This document shows, one piece after another, positions 7,346 through 16,100 of a DNA stretch of 33,154 nucleotides. Location: positions 1 to 33,154 of the forward strand of contig JAPUHN010000093.1 in assembly GCA_027297685.1 (NCBI GenBank), given 5' to 3'. Under the pieces are notes generated by a model. The model was not told the DNA's origin. It worked only from the letters and a program-made list of their open reading frames with translations, and ran no database searches. Positions within the stretch are counted from its first letter, which is position 1, and each line of letters starts with the position of its first letter. Both the position numbers and the translations under genes were made by a program. Source of the DNA: Alphaproteobacteria bacterium (GTDB taxonomy: Bacteria > Pseudomonadota > Alphaproteobacteria > UBA6615).

Positions 7346-7477
7346 GCAGCGGACATGGTCGATCACTTTGGTTTACACCCGAAAGCAGACATTGAATGCG
7401 TTGGTGTCGGTTATCGGGGGCAAAGCGGACATAATATCCGGAGCGGCTAATGTCCATTCCTGACCCTTCCGGACATT
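7346..7477. repeat. Dispersed GCRGACAT-type repeats, cluster 3
   Basis: Five cores occur in 132 bp: GCAGCGGACAT (7346-7356), GAAAGCAGACATT (7381-7393), CAAAGCGGACAT (7421-7432), and the inverted pair AATGTCC (7449-7455) and GGACATT (7471-7477). The wider gap 7156-7486 holds no recognisable gene. Translations of such repeats give spurious small proteins in many alphaproteobacterial genomes. Confidence 0.5.
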
Positions 7478-7486
7478 GCACTGCGG

Positions 7487-7963
7487 CTATTGCGAATGCG
7501 CCACCAGCCACTCACGGGCCATGCGCTGGGCCGCCGATACGTCAGCTGGCGTCATCCGGTGGATGACGATATTGCGGCTCACAAATGCCATGTTATGACC
7601 TCGAGCAGAGGCCAGGCCTAGCCACTTAAGCGCTAGCACGTCGTCCTGCGGGACACCTCTGCCCGCCGCGTAGAAATTGCCGAGACTGTTTTGTGCATCG
7701 ACATGCCCCAGTTCAGCAGCCCGTTGAAACCAATGAGCGGCAGCGCCAGCGTCCTGCGGTACCCCGCGGCCAGTTTGGTACATGAGACCGAGGTGGTTCT
7801 GCGCCCTGGCATCGCCCTGATCGGCGGCCGCTCGCCACGCCTCAAACGCGGCGGCATAGTCAGCCCGTTCATTCGCTGCGACGCCCTTTTCGAAATCCTG
7901 CGCGCGAACGGGCACCGCCAGCAGCGACACCAACACAACAAGCGTGGGCAGAAGCAATTTCAT
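7487..7963 (-). CDS. Exported Sel1-repeat protein
   Basis: 158 aa. Residues 1-21 are a signal peptide (LLLPTLVVLVSLLAVPVRA). Two full Sel1-like repeats follow: AAAFEAWRAAADQGDARAQ with LGLMYQTGRGVPQD (about 34-71), and AAHWFQRAAELGHVDAQ with LGNFYAAGRGVPQD (about 72-107). A third, partial repeat (DVLALKWLGLASARGH) is followed by a helical tail. Sel1 repeats are TPR-like solenoids used for protein-protein contacts, and short exported ones are common and mostly uncharacterised. No catalytic residues are expected. The neighbours give no specific hint. Confidence 0.85.
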   Translation of the reverse strand: MKLLLPTLVVLVSLLAVPVRAQDFEKGVAANERADYAAAFEAWRAAADQGDARAQNHLGLMYQTGRGVPQDAGAAAHWFQRAAELGHVDAQNSLGNFYAAGRGVPQDDVLALKWLGLASARGHNMAFVSRNIVIHRMTPADVSAAQRMAREWLVAHSQ

Positions 7964-8095
7964 GGTGGTAGCCTAGCACCGATAATTATTGAATAAGACA
8001 CGCCATTATTTTAGGTGCAAGCAAGGCCAGGTTGCAGGCGCCCAGGCTTGCGACAAGAATGTAGCAAAACTTTCTTGCTGCCCGGCTGAACGACG

Positions 8096-8488
8096 ATGAC
8101 ACAAACTCCTCGCAACGAAAAAACGGACTGGGTCAGCCGCCGCGGTGCCGCCGTGGTGGCTTGGGGCCTACCCATCGTCGCGTTGGTTGCTGCGATAGGC
8201 CTCGATCACCCAGCGAAGACCCTGGTGTGGCTGGTCGCATTGGCGTGGATGGGCTTGGCATGCCTGGCCAACGCGCGGCGATGCGGGCGGATGCACTGCC
8301 GCTTTACCGGGCCTTTTTTTCTGCTTATGGCGGCGCTCGCAACCCTGCACGGCTTTGAAGTGGTGTGGCTTGGCGCGAACGGCTGGTCGATCCTCGGGCT
8401 GATCGTTCTGGTCGGCGGTGTCCTTTTGACCGTGGTTCCTGAGAAGCTCTGGGGCAAATACACCGCTAAACACCGATCGCAGGCGTGA
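8096..8488 (+). CDS. Four-helix integral membrane protein, function unknown
   Basis: 130 aa with four predicted transmembrane helices: about residues 18-38, 44-60, 70-92 and 98-116. Between helices 2 and 3 is the Cys-containing loop CLANARRCGRMHCRFTGPFF, a motif I associate with a conserved uncharacterised membrane family; the three cysteines could bind a metal or form disulfides. The protein ends with a basic cytoplasmic tail (KLWGKYTAKHRSQA). No Shine-Dalgarno is obvious. It is the last gene before the right direct repeat and folA. Confidence 0.7.
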   Translation: MTQTPRNEKTDWVSRRGAAVVAWGLPIVALVAAIGLDHPAKTLVWLVALAWMGLACLANARRCGRMHCRFTGPFFLLMAALATLHGFEVVWLGANGWSILGLIVLVGGVLLTVVPEKLWGKYTAKHRSQA

Positions 8489-8507
8489 CTGGGATTGGCG
8501 TGTATGA

Positions 8508-8531
8508 AATCAGTGGTTTCACCGACTGATT
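8508..8531. repeat. Hairpin AATCAGT/ACTGATT
   Basis: AATCAGTGGT-TTC-ACC(G)ACTGATT forms a 10-bp stem with one bulged base, 20 bp after the four-helix membrane gene and about 70 bp before the right direct repeat. There is no U-run, so it is at best a weak terminator; it could instead be a structural element at the island edge. Confidence 0.4.
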
Positions 8532-8602
8532 ATTGCCAAGGGCGTCAGCCGTGGTGGGCTAGTTCGGCCTTCGCAATGTCGGTCTACCGGTTTCGGCAGG
8601 GT

Positions 8603-8675
8603 CAGTCAGCGCAGCGGCGGCTAGCGCGCTATCGGGTTCGCTCCAAGGTGACAAAACTGAACGCCGGGTTATCAC
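8603..8675 (+). repeat. 73-bp direct repeat, right copy (folA 3' end)
   Basis: Partner of 2513-2585 (65 of 73 identical, no gaps). Its minus strand encodes the last residues of FolA plus the stop (8629-8631). Its plus strand, in the phase of the YHS gene, also reads into a TAG at the position equivalent to the YHS stop (8622-8624). It thus resembles a copy of a junction between two convergent gene ends. Confidence 0.8.
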
Positions 8676-9126
8676 CGGCGGCCGCATGGTCGTCGCGCGA
8701 CAATTCACGCCATTGCGCGCGGTCGAATGCTGGAAAACGCACATCGCCCGCAGCGTCTATATGGACCTCCGTGAGATAGAGCCGGTCGGCGCGCGGCAAT
8801 GCCGCGGCATAAATTTCGCCGCCGCCGATCACCATCACCTCGTCGGCGCCGGTTCCAACGGCAATCTCCAGGGCTTGGTCCAAATTGCCTGCCACCTCGA
8901 CATCGTCCGCGGAAAAATCGGCAGAGCGGGTAACCACGATATTGGCTCGCCCCGGCAACGCCTTGCCGATCGACTCGAATGTACGACGCCCCATGATCAT
9001 GGGCTTGCCCATGGTGATAGCTTTAAAATATTTCAGATCGGCCGGAATTCGCCATGGCAATTCGCCACCGCGGCCAATCACGCCGTTATGCGCCACCGCG
9101 GCAATGAGTGCGAGCCGCACCGCCAT
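8629..9126 (-). CDS. folA: Dihydrofolate reductase
   Basis: 165 aa, the normal length for bacterial DHFR, which reduces dihydrofolate to tetrahydrofolate with NADPH in the cytosol and is the trimethoprim target. The sequence shows IAAVAHNGVIGRGGELPWRI (substrate loop with conserved Trp), DLKYFKAITMGKPMIMGRRT (cofactor-binding motif), VVTRS, EVMVIGGGEIYAAAL (nucleotide-binding glycines), LTEVHIDAAGDVRFPAF and the terminal strand PAFSFVTLER. It starts five bases after the thyA stop and so forms an operon with it; the pairing recycles the dihydrofolate produced by ThyA. The 3' end overlaps the 73-bp direct repeat shared with the YHS gene end. Confidence 0.97.
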   Translation of the reverse strand: MAVRLALIAAVAHNGVIGRGGELPWRIPADLKYFKAITMGKPMIMGRRTFESIGKALPGRANIVVTRSADFSADDVEVAGNLDQALEIAVGTGADEVMVIGGGEIYAAALPRADRLYLTEVHIDAAGDVRFPAFDRAQWRELSRDDHAAAGDNPAFSFVTLERTR

Positions 9127-9131
9127 GGCCG

Positions 9132-9926
9132 CTAAACGGCCACCGCCGCCGGTATATGCGGGTGAAAACGGTAGCCTTCGAGTTCAAAATCTTCATACCG
9201 AAATCCGAATATATCGTCGGCTTTCGGATCGAGGATCATTCGCGGCAACGGATAGGGCGTGCGCTGCAACTGTTCGTCGGCCTGTTCGACGTGGTTGAGG
9301 TAGAGATGTGCATCACCGAACGTATGCACGAATTGGCCCGGTTCGAGCCCGGTGACTTGCGCGACCATCAGGGTCAGCAGTGCGTACGATGCAATATTAA
9401 AGGGCACGCCTATAAATATATCAGCGCTGCGCTGGTACAGCTGGCACGACAGACGGCCTTCGGCGACGTAGAACTGAAACAAGCAATGGCAGGGCGGCAA
9501 CGCCATGGCTGAGACATCGGCGACGTTCCAGGCGCTGACAATCAGCCGCCGCGAATCTGGGTTCGAACGGATTTGTTCGATCAGGCCGGCGATCTGGTCG
9601 ATGTGGCCGCCGTCGACCGCCGGCCACGAGCGCCACTGGTGGCCGTAGATCGGTCCGAGGTCGCCGTCGCTATCCGCCCATTCGTCCCAGATCGTCACGC
9701 CGTTATCGTTCAAATAGCCGATGTTGGTGTCGCCTTTCAGGAACCACAACAGCTCGTGGACGATCGATTTCAAATGCAGCCGCTTTGTCGATAGCAGGGG
9801 AAAACCTTCCGCCAGGTCAAACCGCATCTGGGCACCGAATACGCTCAGCGTACCGGTACCGGTGCGGTCCTGCCGTTCGACGCCAGTTGTGCGCACGTGG
9901 CGCATTAAATCCAAATATTGTTGCAT
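9132..9926 (-). CDS. thyA: Thymidylate synthase
   Basis: 264 aa, the same length as E. coli ThyA. It methylates dUMP to dTMP using methylene-tetrahydrofolate and releases dihydrofolate. Seen are [43 protein letters not shown], the catalytic Cys146 in [26 protein letters not shown], and the ending [19 protein letters not shown]. The open frame continues upstream to 10085, but those 53 extra residues are not family-like, so the start is set at [10 protein letters not shown]. No strong ribosome binding site precedes it. It leads the thyA-folA operon and is divergent from the ssrA gene. Confidence 0.97.
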   Translation of the reverse strand: MQQYLDLMRHVRTTGVERQDRTGTGTLSVFGAQMRFDLAEGFPLLSTKRLHLKSIVHELLWFLKGDTNIGYLNDNGVTIWDEWADSDGDLGPIYGHQWRSWPAVDGGHIDQIAGLIEQIRSNPDSRRLIVSAWNVADVSAMALPPCHCLFQFYVAEGRLSCQLYQRSADIFIGVPFNIASYALLTLMVAQVTGLEPGQFVHTFGDAHLYLNHVEQADEQLQRTPYPLPRMILDPKADDIFGFRYEDFELEGYRFHPHIPAAVAV

Positions 9927-10110
9927 TCTGGTCGGCTCGATTGCGTTGTGGACTGCGTTGTCGGCTTGACGATTTGGCCCAAATGACCGTTTCAGCGCCT
10001 GTGGGACCGACCCTATAACGACCGGCGAGTCGCCGAAACCTGTGGAAAACGCCGCCGTCGGAGATAACCGGACAACATCTTCCAAACCACCCGATTATTA
10101 CCTATATATA

Positions 10111-10400
10111 GGGAGCCGGGTTCGCCCGGCTATGGTGATAAACGTCTTTCGCAATAAACGATGCGGACCCGGGGGCGGTACCCGGCGCCTCCACCATTAT
10201 CCCGGCCTCACCGGTGCGGATTTTTGGGGGCGAAATAGGATCGACGCGCGCGTAAAGGTCTGACTTTCTCCCGGCATGGTACCGCCGTTATCGGACCAAA
10301 ACTATAGGTGCCAACGATAATGTTGAGCCCATCGCTGTTGCCGCTTAATAAGCGTCGATAAGCGCGGTTCGGGGGGCACCGGGCAACAGAAGCCCCCCAC
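10111..10400 (+). ncRNA. ssrA: Transfer-messenger RNA, circularly permuted two-piece type
   Basis: tmRNA rescues stalled ribosomes and adds a degradation tag. The gene is permuted as in alphaproteobacteria: the acceptor piece comes first and ends in CGCCTCC-ACCA (10186-10196), then a 29-nt spacer, then the coding piece starting GGGGGCG at 10226. The two 7-nt strands pair as the acceptor stem, with one G-U. The T stem CCGGG/CCCGG encloses loop GGCGGTA, not the canonical TTC loop. The D-like segment CGAAATAGGATCGACGCG follows the 5' strand. CTTTCGC (10146-10152) can pair with GCGTAAAG downstream as P2. A 7-bp GC hairpin (10114-10131) opens the acceptor piece, and GGGGGGC/GCCCCCC (10371-10398) closes the coding piece. 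Outer ends are approximate. TATATA at 10104-10109 is a candidate -10 box. Confidence 0.93.
10310..10348 (+). other. tmRNA tag reading frame (ANDNVEPIAVAA)
   Basis: The resume codon GCC lies five bases after TA of CTATAGGT, as in other tmRNAs. The frame encodes ANDNVEPIAVAA and ends TAA TAA. ANDN is the part normally contacted by SspB and the terminal AVAA is a ClpX-type degron, so tagged proteins should be substrates of the adaptor encoded next door. Confidence 0.92.
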
Positions 10401-10497
10401 TTTCGCCACACCGGGGACCAATTAATTTGCGGTTGCTCACATATTCTGAGTGATTTCCGTTGACGTGCGAGGCGCACCGCGCTTCCATCATCCGGCT

Positions 10498-11025
10498 ATG
10501 ACCGATAACTCTCTCAGATACGATCGAATGGTCGAGGACGCGTTACGCGGGGTTGTTCGCACGGCGCTCGAAAACACGATCGAGCACGGTCTGTCCGGCG
10601 ACCATCATTTTTATCTCACCTTTAGCACCGAAGCTTCGGATGTCGTTATGCCGGTCTTCCTGCGCGATCGTTATCCCGAAGAGATGACGATCGTCTTGCA
10701 GCATGTATTTCGGGATTTGTGGGTTAGCGAGGACGCGTTCGGCGTTAGCTTGAGCTTCGACAACCAGTTTGTCGAATTAACCGTTCCTTTCGTCGCTCTG
10801 TCGGCATTCGTCGACCCTTCCGTCAAGTTCGGACTCCAGTTCAATGTCGAGGAAAGCGCCGACGCCTCCGGCACGAAGAAACAAGGTGGCAGCGTTCCGG
10901 CGATCCGCAAACCCGGTGACTTGGTTACGGTTCCCGAAACTGCGACAGCTGACAACGATACCGACGATGAAGCCGACAAACCGACCGCCGAGGTCGTCAA
11001 CCTTGAGACGTTTCGTAAGAAATAA
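10498..11025 (+). CDS. sspB: SspB-family ClpXP adaptor (alphaproteobacterial type)
   Basis: 175 aa. SspB binds the SsrA tag and tethers tagged proteins to ClpXP. The folded domain is about residues 1-120: LRYDRMVEDALRGVVRTAL, HHFYLTFST, VVMPVFLRDRYPEEMTIVLQ, then FGVSLSFDNQFVELTVPFVA and FVDPSVKFGLQF. An acidic, flexible linker follows, and the C-terminal peptide VVNLETFRKK is the conserved segment that docks on the ClpX zinc-binding domain. The start is MTDNSLRYDR; an upstream in-frame ATG (10450) would reach toward the tmRNA and is not family-like. It begins about 100 bp after the end of the ssrA gene, which encodes its ligand. A divergent or shared transcription unit is possible but not shown. 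Confidence 0.93.
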   Translation: MTDNSLRYDRMVEDALRGVVRTALENTIEHGLSGDHHFYLTFSTEASDVVMPVFLRDRYPEEMTIVLQHVFRDLWVSEDAFGVSLSFDNQFVELTVPFVALSAFVDPSVKFGLQFNVEESADASGTKKQGGSVPAIRKPGDLVTVPETATADNDTDDEADKPTAEVVNLETFRKK

Positions 11026-11047
11026 CCACTCCGTTCGCTAAAAGCCG

Positions 11048-11395
11048 ATGGCTCGGGAAAACGAATTCACAGCCCACGTTCGCGATCTGTTGGCGCCGTT
11101 CGGCGATGGCGCCGAAACTTTGCGCGTTCGGGGCATGTTCGGCGGTTATGGCGTGTTTCACGGCGACACAATGTTTGCGCTGATCGCCGACGACGTTCTG
11201 TATTTCAAGGTCGACGATCAAACGCTCAGCGATTTCCAGGACGCCGGTTCGGAGCCATTTACCTACACCCGCGGCGGCAAGGTCCGGCAGATGTCCTATT
11301 ACACCGCACCGGACGGCTCGATCGAGGACGCAGAGACATTATACCCGTGGGCGGAACGCGCTATCGGTGCCGCCAAACGGAACCGCAAGCGCTAG
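11048..11395 (+). CDS. TfoX/Sxy N-terminal-domain protein
   Basis: 115 aa covering one TfoX_N domain: DLLAPFGDGAETLRVRGMFGG, YGVFHGDTMFALIADDVLYF, KVDDQT, and FTYTRGGKVRQMSYYTAP, with a basic tail RNRKR. Full-length TfoX/Sxy regulates competence through CRP in gammaproteobacteria. Single-domain versions in alphaproteobacteria have no established role, so the name should not be read as function. It sits 22 bp after sspB on the same strand and may be co-transcribed with it. No strong ribosome binding site is seen. Confidence 0.87.
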   Translation: MARENEFTAHVRDLLAPFGDGAETLRVRGMFGGYGVFHGDTMFALIADDVLYFKVDDQTLSDFQDAGSEPFTYTRGGKVRQMSYYTAPDGSIEDAETLYPWAERAIGAAKRNRKR

Positions 11396-11510
11396 GCGAG
11401 CCGGTTTTCGACGGACAGATCCTAAAAATCCGCACGTACGAGACTATTCAGGCTTTACCTGCAGGCGATCGCAACCATAATGCGCGTCATACCCTATGAA
11501 AGACCACATC

Positions 11511-12905
11511 ATGACGCGCGACGTTCGTATCGAATCCGACACCATGGGCGAAGTTGAAGTATCTGCCGATAAATACTGGGGCGCCCAAACTCAACGCAGT
11601 TTGGAGAACTTTCCGATCGGCGACGAGCACATGCCGCTGTCACTCATCTACGCGTTTGGCATACAAAAACAGGCCGCCGTACGCGCTAATCTCGCGCTCG
11701 GCCAACTCGAGAAAGAGATCGCCGACGCGATCGATAAAGCGGCGCAGGAAATTATCGAGGGCAAGTTCGACGACCATTTCCCGCTTGTGGTTTGGCAGAC
11801 CGGTTCTGGCACCCAGACCAACATGAACGCCAACGAAGTTATCGCCAACCGTGCCAACGAAATTCTCGGTGGCCAACGTGGCGACAAATCGCCGGTCCAT
11901 CCCAACGACCACGTTAACCGCAGCCAATCGTCGAACGACAGCTTTCCCGCTGCCATGCATATCGCCGTGGCGATCGAATTCGAGGACCGTCTGCTGCCCG
12001 CATTAGGTCGCCTACATGACGCGTTGGGGGAGAAAGTGGCGGCGTTCGACAAAATCATAAAAATTGGCCGCACCCATACCCAAGACGCGACACCCATAAC
12101 GTTGGGCCAGGAGTTTTCGGGGTATGCGGCCCAAGTGCAGGGTGTAATAGATGGTGCTCGCCGCACGTTACCCGAACTTTACCAATTGGCGCAGGGTGGC
12201 ACGGCCGTTGGCACCGGCTTGAATGCCGCGGTTGGCTTTGCCGAACGGTTCGCCGATGAAGTCGCCGAGATTACCGGCAAAGCGTTCGTGACCATGCCCA
12301 ACAAATTTGCCGGTCTGGCCGCACACGACGCACTGGTTGCGGCCTCGGGCGCACTTAATGTCGGCGCAGCAGCGGTGATGAAAATCGCCAACGATATCCG
12401 CTTTCTTGGCTCCGGCCCGCGCAGCGGCATCGGTGAATTATCCCTTCCGGCAAACGAGCCGGGATCGTCGATCATGCCGGGCAAGGTGAACCCGACCCAA
12501 TCCGAGGCGATTACCATGGTTGCCGCGCAAATTATGGGAAACAACGTCACGGTTACTGTCGCCGGCAGCAACGGTCACTTCGAGTTGAATGTGTTCAAGC
12601 CGGTTATGGTCTACAACGTCCTCCAGTCGGCCCGGCTTCTCGGCGACGCGGCGCGAAGCTTTGCCGACCGGTGTGTTTCGGGCATCGAAGCCAATACCGG
12701 TCGAATCAATCAGCTGATGGAGCAATCCCTGATGCTGGTAACAGCCCTGAACCCGCATATTGGGTATGATAATGCGGCAAAAGTGGCTAAAAAAGCCTTT
12801 GCAGACGGTACTACCCTAAAAGAGGCGGCGATATCGCTTAGTTTGCTCACCGCCGAGCAATACGATGAATGGGTCCGGCCGGAAAACATGATCGCACCGC
12901 GATGA
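11511..12905 (+). CDS. fumC: Class II fumarate hydratase
   Basis: 464 aa from ATG 11511 (an in-frame ATG at 11496 would add MKDHI; neither start has a strong ribosome binding site). FumC is the iron-independent, homotetrameric TCA-cycle enzyme that hydrates fumarate to L-malate. Seen are [36 protein letters not shown], the [20 protein letters not shown] region, [20 protein letters not shown] (catalytic His region), [10 protein letters not shown] and the superfamily signature [13 protein letters not shown]. The family ending [12 protein letters not shown] and VRPENM is also present. The TGA stop overlaps the ATG of the RHH gene (ATGA), so the two are translationally coupled. Confidence 0.97.
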   Translation: MTRDVRIESDTMGEVEVSADKYWGAQTQRSLENFPIGDEHMPLSLIYAFGIQKQAAVRANLALGQLEKEIADAIDKAAQEIIEGKFDDHFPLVVWQTGSGTQTNMNANEVIANRANEILGGQRGDKSPVHPNDHVNRSQSSNDSFPAAMHIAVAIEFEDRLLPALGRLHDALGEKVAAFDKIIKIGRTHTQDATPITLGQEFSGYAAQVQGVIDGARRTLPELYQLAQGGTAVGTGLNAAVGFAERFADEVAEITGKAFVTMPNKFAGLAAHDALVAASGALNVGAAAVMKIANDIRFLGSGPRSGIGELSLPANEPGSSIMPGKVNPTQSEAITMVAAQIMGNNVTVTVAGSNGHFELNVFKPVMVYNVLQSARLLGDAARSFADRCVSGIEANTGRINQLMEQSLMLVTALNPHIGYDNAAKVAKKAFADGTTLKEAAISLSLLTAEQYDEWVRPENMIAPR

Positions 12906-13141
12906 AATCAGAAATAATACGTGACCTCGCTGACCAAGCCGTCAACAAGAAACGTTCCGTGGTCGTCTCCGGCCATCGGACCAGCGTATCGTTAGAACCC
13001 ATTTTTTGGGACCAATTGCGCACCCTCGCGACGCAACGGCGGATATCGGTGAACGAACTGGTTACCGAAATCGACCAACAACGCTCCGGCAGTCTCTCCA
13101 GCGCGATCCGGGTCTTCGTTCTCCAAAGCGTCGCGAAGTGA
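12902..13141 (+). CDS. Ribbon-helix-helix (RHH_4-type) protein
   Basis: 79 aa. The segment [20 protein letters not shown] with [16 protein letters not shown] and [14 protein letters not shown] matches the RHH_4 family: a beta strand (RTSVSLE) that would insert into the DNA groove, followed by two helices, in a dimer. Small proteins of this family are common in alphaproteobacteria, and AT-type or autoregulatory DNA binding is expected but not shown. It shares the ATGA overlap with fumC, an arrangement I associate with this family in related bacteria. It converges on the asmA-like gene with 10 bp between the stops. Confidence 0.88.
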   Translation: MKSEIIRDLADQAVNKKRSVVVSGHRTSVSLEPIFWDQLRTLATQRRISVNELVTEIDQQRSGSLSSAIRVFVLQSVAK

Positions 13142-13151
13142 CGCCGCGCCT

Positions 13152-16100
13152 TTACCGGTTGCGCAGCAAGTCATCCAACAAACCACGGAATAGCTCGGCT
13201 GGTTGCGGCGGCGGGGCCGGTTGGCTGCCTGAACTGTCTTGCGGCGCAGGCGCCGGTTGTTGTTCGATACCGGGTATCAGCTTGCGCAAGATCGATCCCG
13301 CCGATTTGCCAATTATGTACTGTTGAACTTCGTTCGAATTGACCAGCCGCGTATTCGGTGCATCGAGCCGGCCTTTCTCCTCGACGATGACGCCTGGAAA
13401 CTTTGGATGTTCGGGAAAAAGCGTCCTGGCTTGAATATCGACCAGCCATCGCGGCAGGTCCACTTTACCGGCGAAATCGATCGTCGCACAGTCGGCGATG
13501 ATTCTCTGCTGCGGCAACGTCGCGACGCCTTTGGCGATATCGAACCGGCCGGCGTAATTGGCAATTTTCGTAGTGCCGCCTTGCGCCGACAGCAACAAGC
13601 CGAGAAATCCTTCCAAGCCATTTAGATTGCCCAGTTGCTTGCTGATCCGGCAGACATCGACCCCTTCGGCGACGGCATTGGTGAATGTCACGTTCCCCGT
13701 GCCCGATAACGCGCCGATCAATTCGCGCTCGCTGCGGCCCTGCGACGCCACGTCGATTTTGGCGTCGAGGGTGCCTGAGGCAAGCTTTACACTCGACACC
13801 GGAAACAGCAGGTCGAGAACGCTCATCACGCCGCGGCCCTCTTGTCCCGCCGTACTGGTGAGCTGTGCCGCGTCGGCACCATCGATGTTCAGTACATATC
13901 TCAGCGACGGCACTTTCCTATCCGCCAATTGGCCGGTCATGTTGAACGCCCCGCCATAGGCTCGACCGGACAATTCGTCGAGATCGAGAACGCCGTCGGC
14001 GAGCGTCAACGCGACCTTCGGGTTATCCACTTTCAAATTGGTGTAGGTGATCGCCGGCGCGGTTAGGACGATATCGGCATCGACTTTGCGCAACGCTGAA
14101 AAATCGAGCCGTTCGCGCGACCAGCGCTCGCCGGTCGCCTTGGCCCGGGCGGTTTGCCCGGCCTTGCGCGAAGATGCGCCCGACGAACCGGCCGCGGGTG
14201 TTGATCTTTTTCGCACCGGCAAGAACCAATCAACGATAATTTCACTTGTCTTCAGTTCGCCAACAACCTTCGGGCGCGCACCGCCGAGCGCCACACTCGC
14301 GTTGCTCTCGAACGCCACAGGCCCTGCGTTGCCTTTCAAATCGTCGACGCGTAGCGTCGTCGGATCGAACGCAAAGTCGCCGGTAAACTTCAATGGTCCC
14401 AGCTCCGCCAACGCCGGTTTATAGCCCGGTAAAAATAAGCGAACAGCCTGGGCAAGGTTGGGGTGGTTCGCTGAAACCGCCACGCCGCCGGTCATCTGTT
14501 CGCCGCCGATATCGGATATCGTACCTTTGACTGCCAGCGAACCCTCGCCGATGCTAACGCCGGCATTCAATTCACTTTTTGCCAGGCTACCGACCACTGC
14601 GGCAGCCACCCGCAGGGCGGCGGGCGGGCGCCCCGTTTTTCCATCCCTTCCGCCGCCGCCGATACGCGATAACAGCGTTCCCGCATCGGCGTGACGCAAA
14701 TCCAGGTTGACGTCGAATCGCGGTTTGCCGGTTAACGAGGCCACCTTGCCCTTGATCGTAAGCTTGGCCTCAAGCGCGGCCAACGTCAGGTCCAGATCCA
14801 GAGCTTCGAGATTCCCCTTGACCGAACCTTGCAACCGGCCGGGACCGACGGCAAACGACGGCGCCGTTCCCAGCATCTGCAACAGGCGGTCGGAATCATT
14901 GGCACCAATATCGAGTTTGAGATCGACCGTGGGCGCCGAGGTCGCCAGGCCCTCGATCCGTCCCGACGCTTTGACGCGCGCACCGGCGAGACTTTTCACC
15001 GATGCGTCACGGAGAACGAGGGCCCCCGCAGTAAGCGTGCCATCGATGTTGACGCCTTGGATGCGCTTGCCCCGGTAGGTCAGAGATCCGGCTTTGAGCT
15101 GTACTACGGAATCGAAACGATCGAGGAAACCCAGACCAACTGCGCCCGACAGTGCCGACCCGGCGCCGCCAGCCACTTTGCCGGCAGGTTTTTGCGCGGC
15201 GTCAGCACCACCGGGCGGGGAAGATTTCTCGGCCACCGGAAGATATGCGTCGAGATTGAGTTTATCGAGCGACAGGCCGATCCCCAGGCCGAGTCGTTTG
15301 CGCAACGCAACCGCGATGCCGCCACGCACCCGCGACCCATCGATGCCGAGATCGATGTCGGTTATGTTCAGCTGATCGGGCACGCCATCCACTTTGGCGG
15401 TCAGCGCTAATTTGCGCAGGCGATCCAACGGCACTGCCGATACGTCGACGCCAAGCCACGCCAGCAAGCCGCGCAGATCATCGGCATTGGCTTCACCTTG
15501 GCCGCCAAATGCAGGAACGCCGTCGCGCGCCGCAACAAATCCGAACAGGGAAACATCGGCGCTGCCAGGTAATTGCGCGGTTAGTTGCGACACAGTCAGC
15601 TCGCCATCGGCCAGTTGCGCATTCAGCGCGGCTTGGCGAATAACCCCGCCGCGGTAGAGAACCGCATCGATCTTGGCCTCGACCGTCGCATTGAGAGAAT
15701 CAGGCAGCGAAAATTCTGCAGCGGCTTCCGATGCCGGTCCGCCACCGGTCTGTCCCGCCGCCCGGCCGTTCTCGCGCGTAGCGCCGGAGCGGACAGTCGA
15801 ACCGCTGTTCTTGCTCGCCGCCGATCGAATATTCGTCAGCAGCCGGTCCAGATCGAGTTGTCCGACGTTCAGGATCACGTCGATCGCGGGCGTCTCGCCC
15901 AAGCTGATGTTAACGGCGCCGGTGGCGTTTATATCGCCCAACCCGACCGATAAATTATTCAGCGCGACAGCCTCGCGGTTTGCAGTCAAATCGCCCTTGA
16001 TCGCCAGCGGTGAGGCATCCAAGGCGACCGGTGCGGTTTGACCAGATACTGTGGTGATCAAACTCGCAATATCAGCCGCCTTGCCGTCGATTTGGCCGGC

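Larger units (their letters stand above)
2513..8675. mobile_element. Putative 6-kb genomic island bracketed by 73-bp direct repeats
   Basis: Inference from four observations. Imperfect 73-bp direct repeats (2513-2585 and 8603-8675) bracket the block. The right copy is the intact folA 3' end, while the left copy resembles a displaced folA tail fused to the YHS gene end. The block carries accessory genes in mixed orientation, including pentapeptide and Sel1 repeat proteins and a recombinase-like fragment at 6931-7155. The dispersed GCRGACAT repeats were noticed only inside it. There is no intact integrase or transposase, so if this is an island it is an old, decayed one. The 11 percent repeat divergence fits age, or an att-like pair that was never identical. 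Confidence 0.4.

Noticed and set aside
9927-10085. 53-residue N-terminal extension of ThyA
   Set aside because: [10 protein letters not shown] gives exactly the standard 264-aa length; the extension is not family-like.
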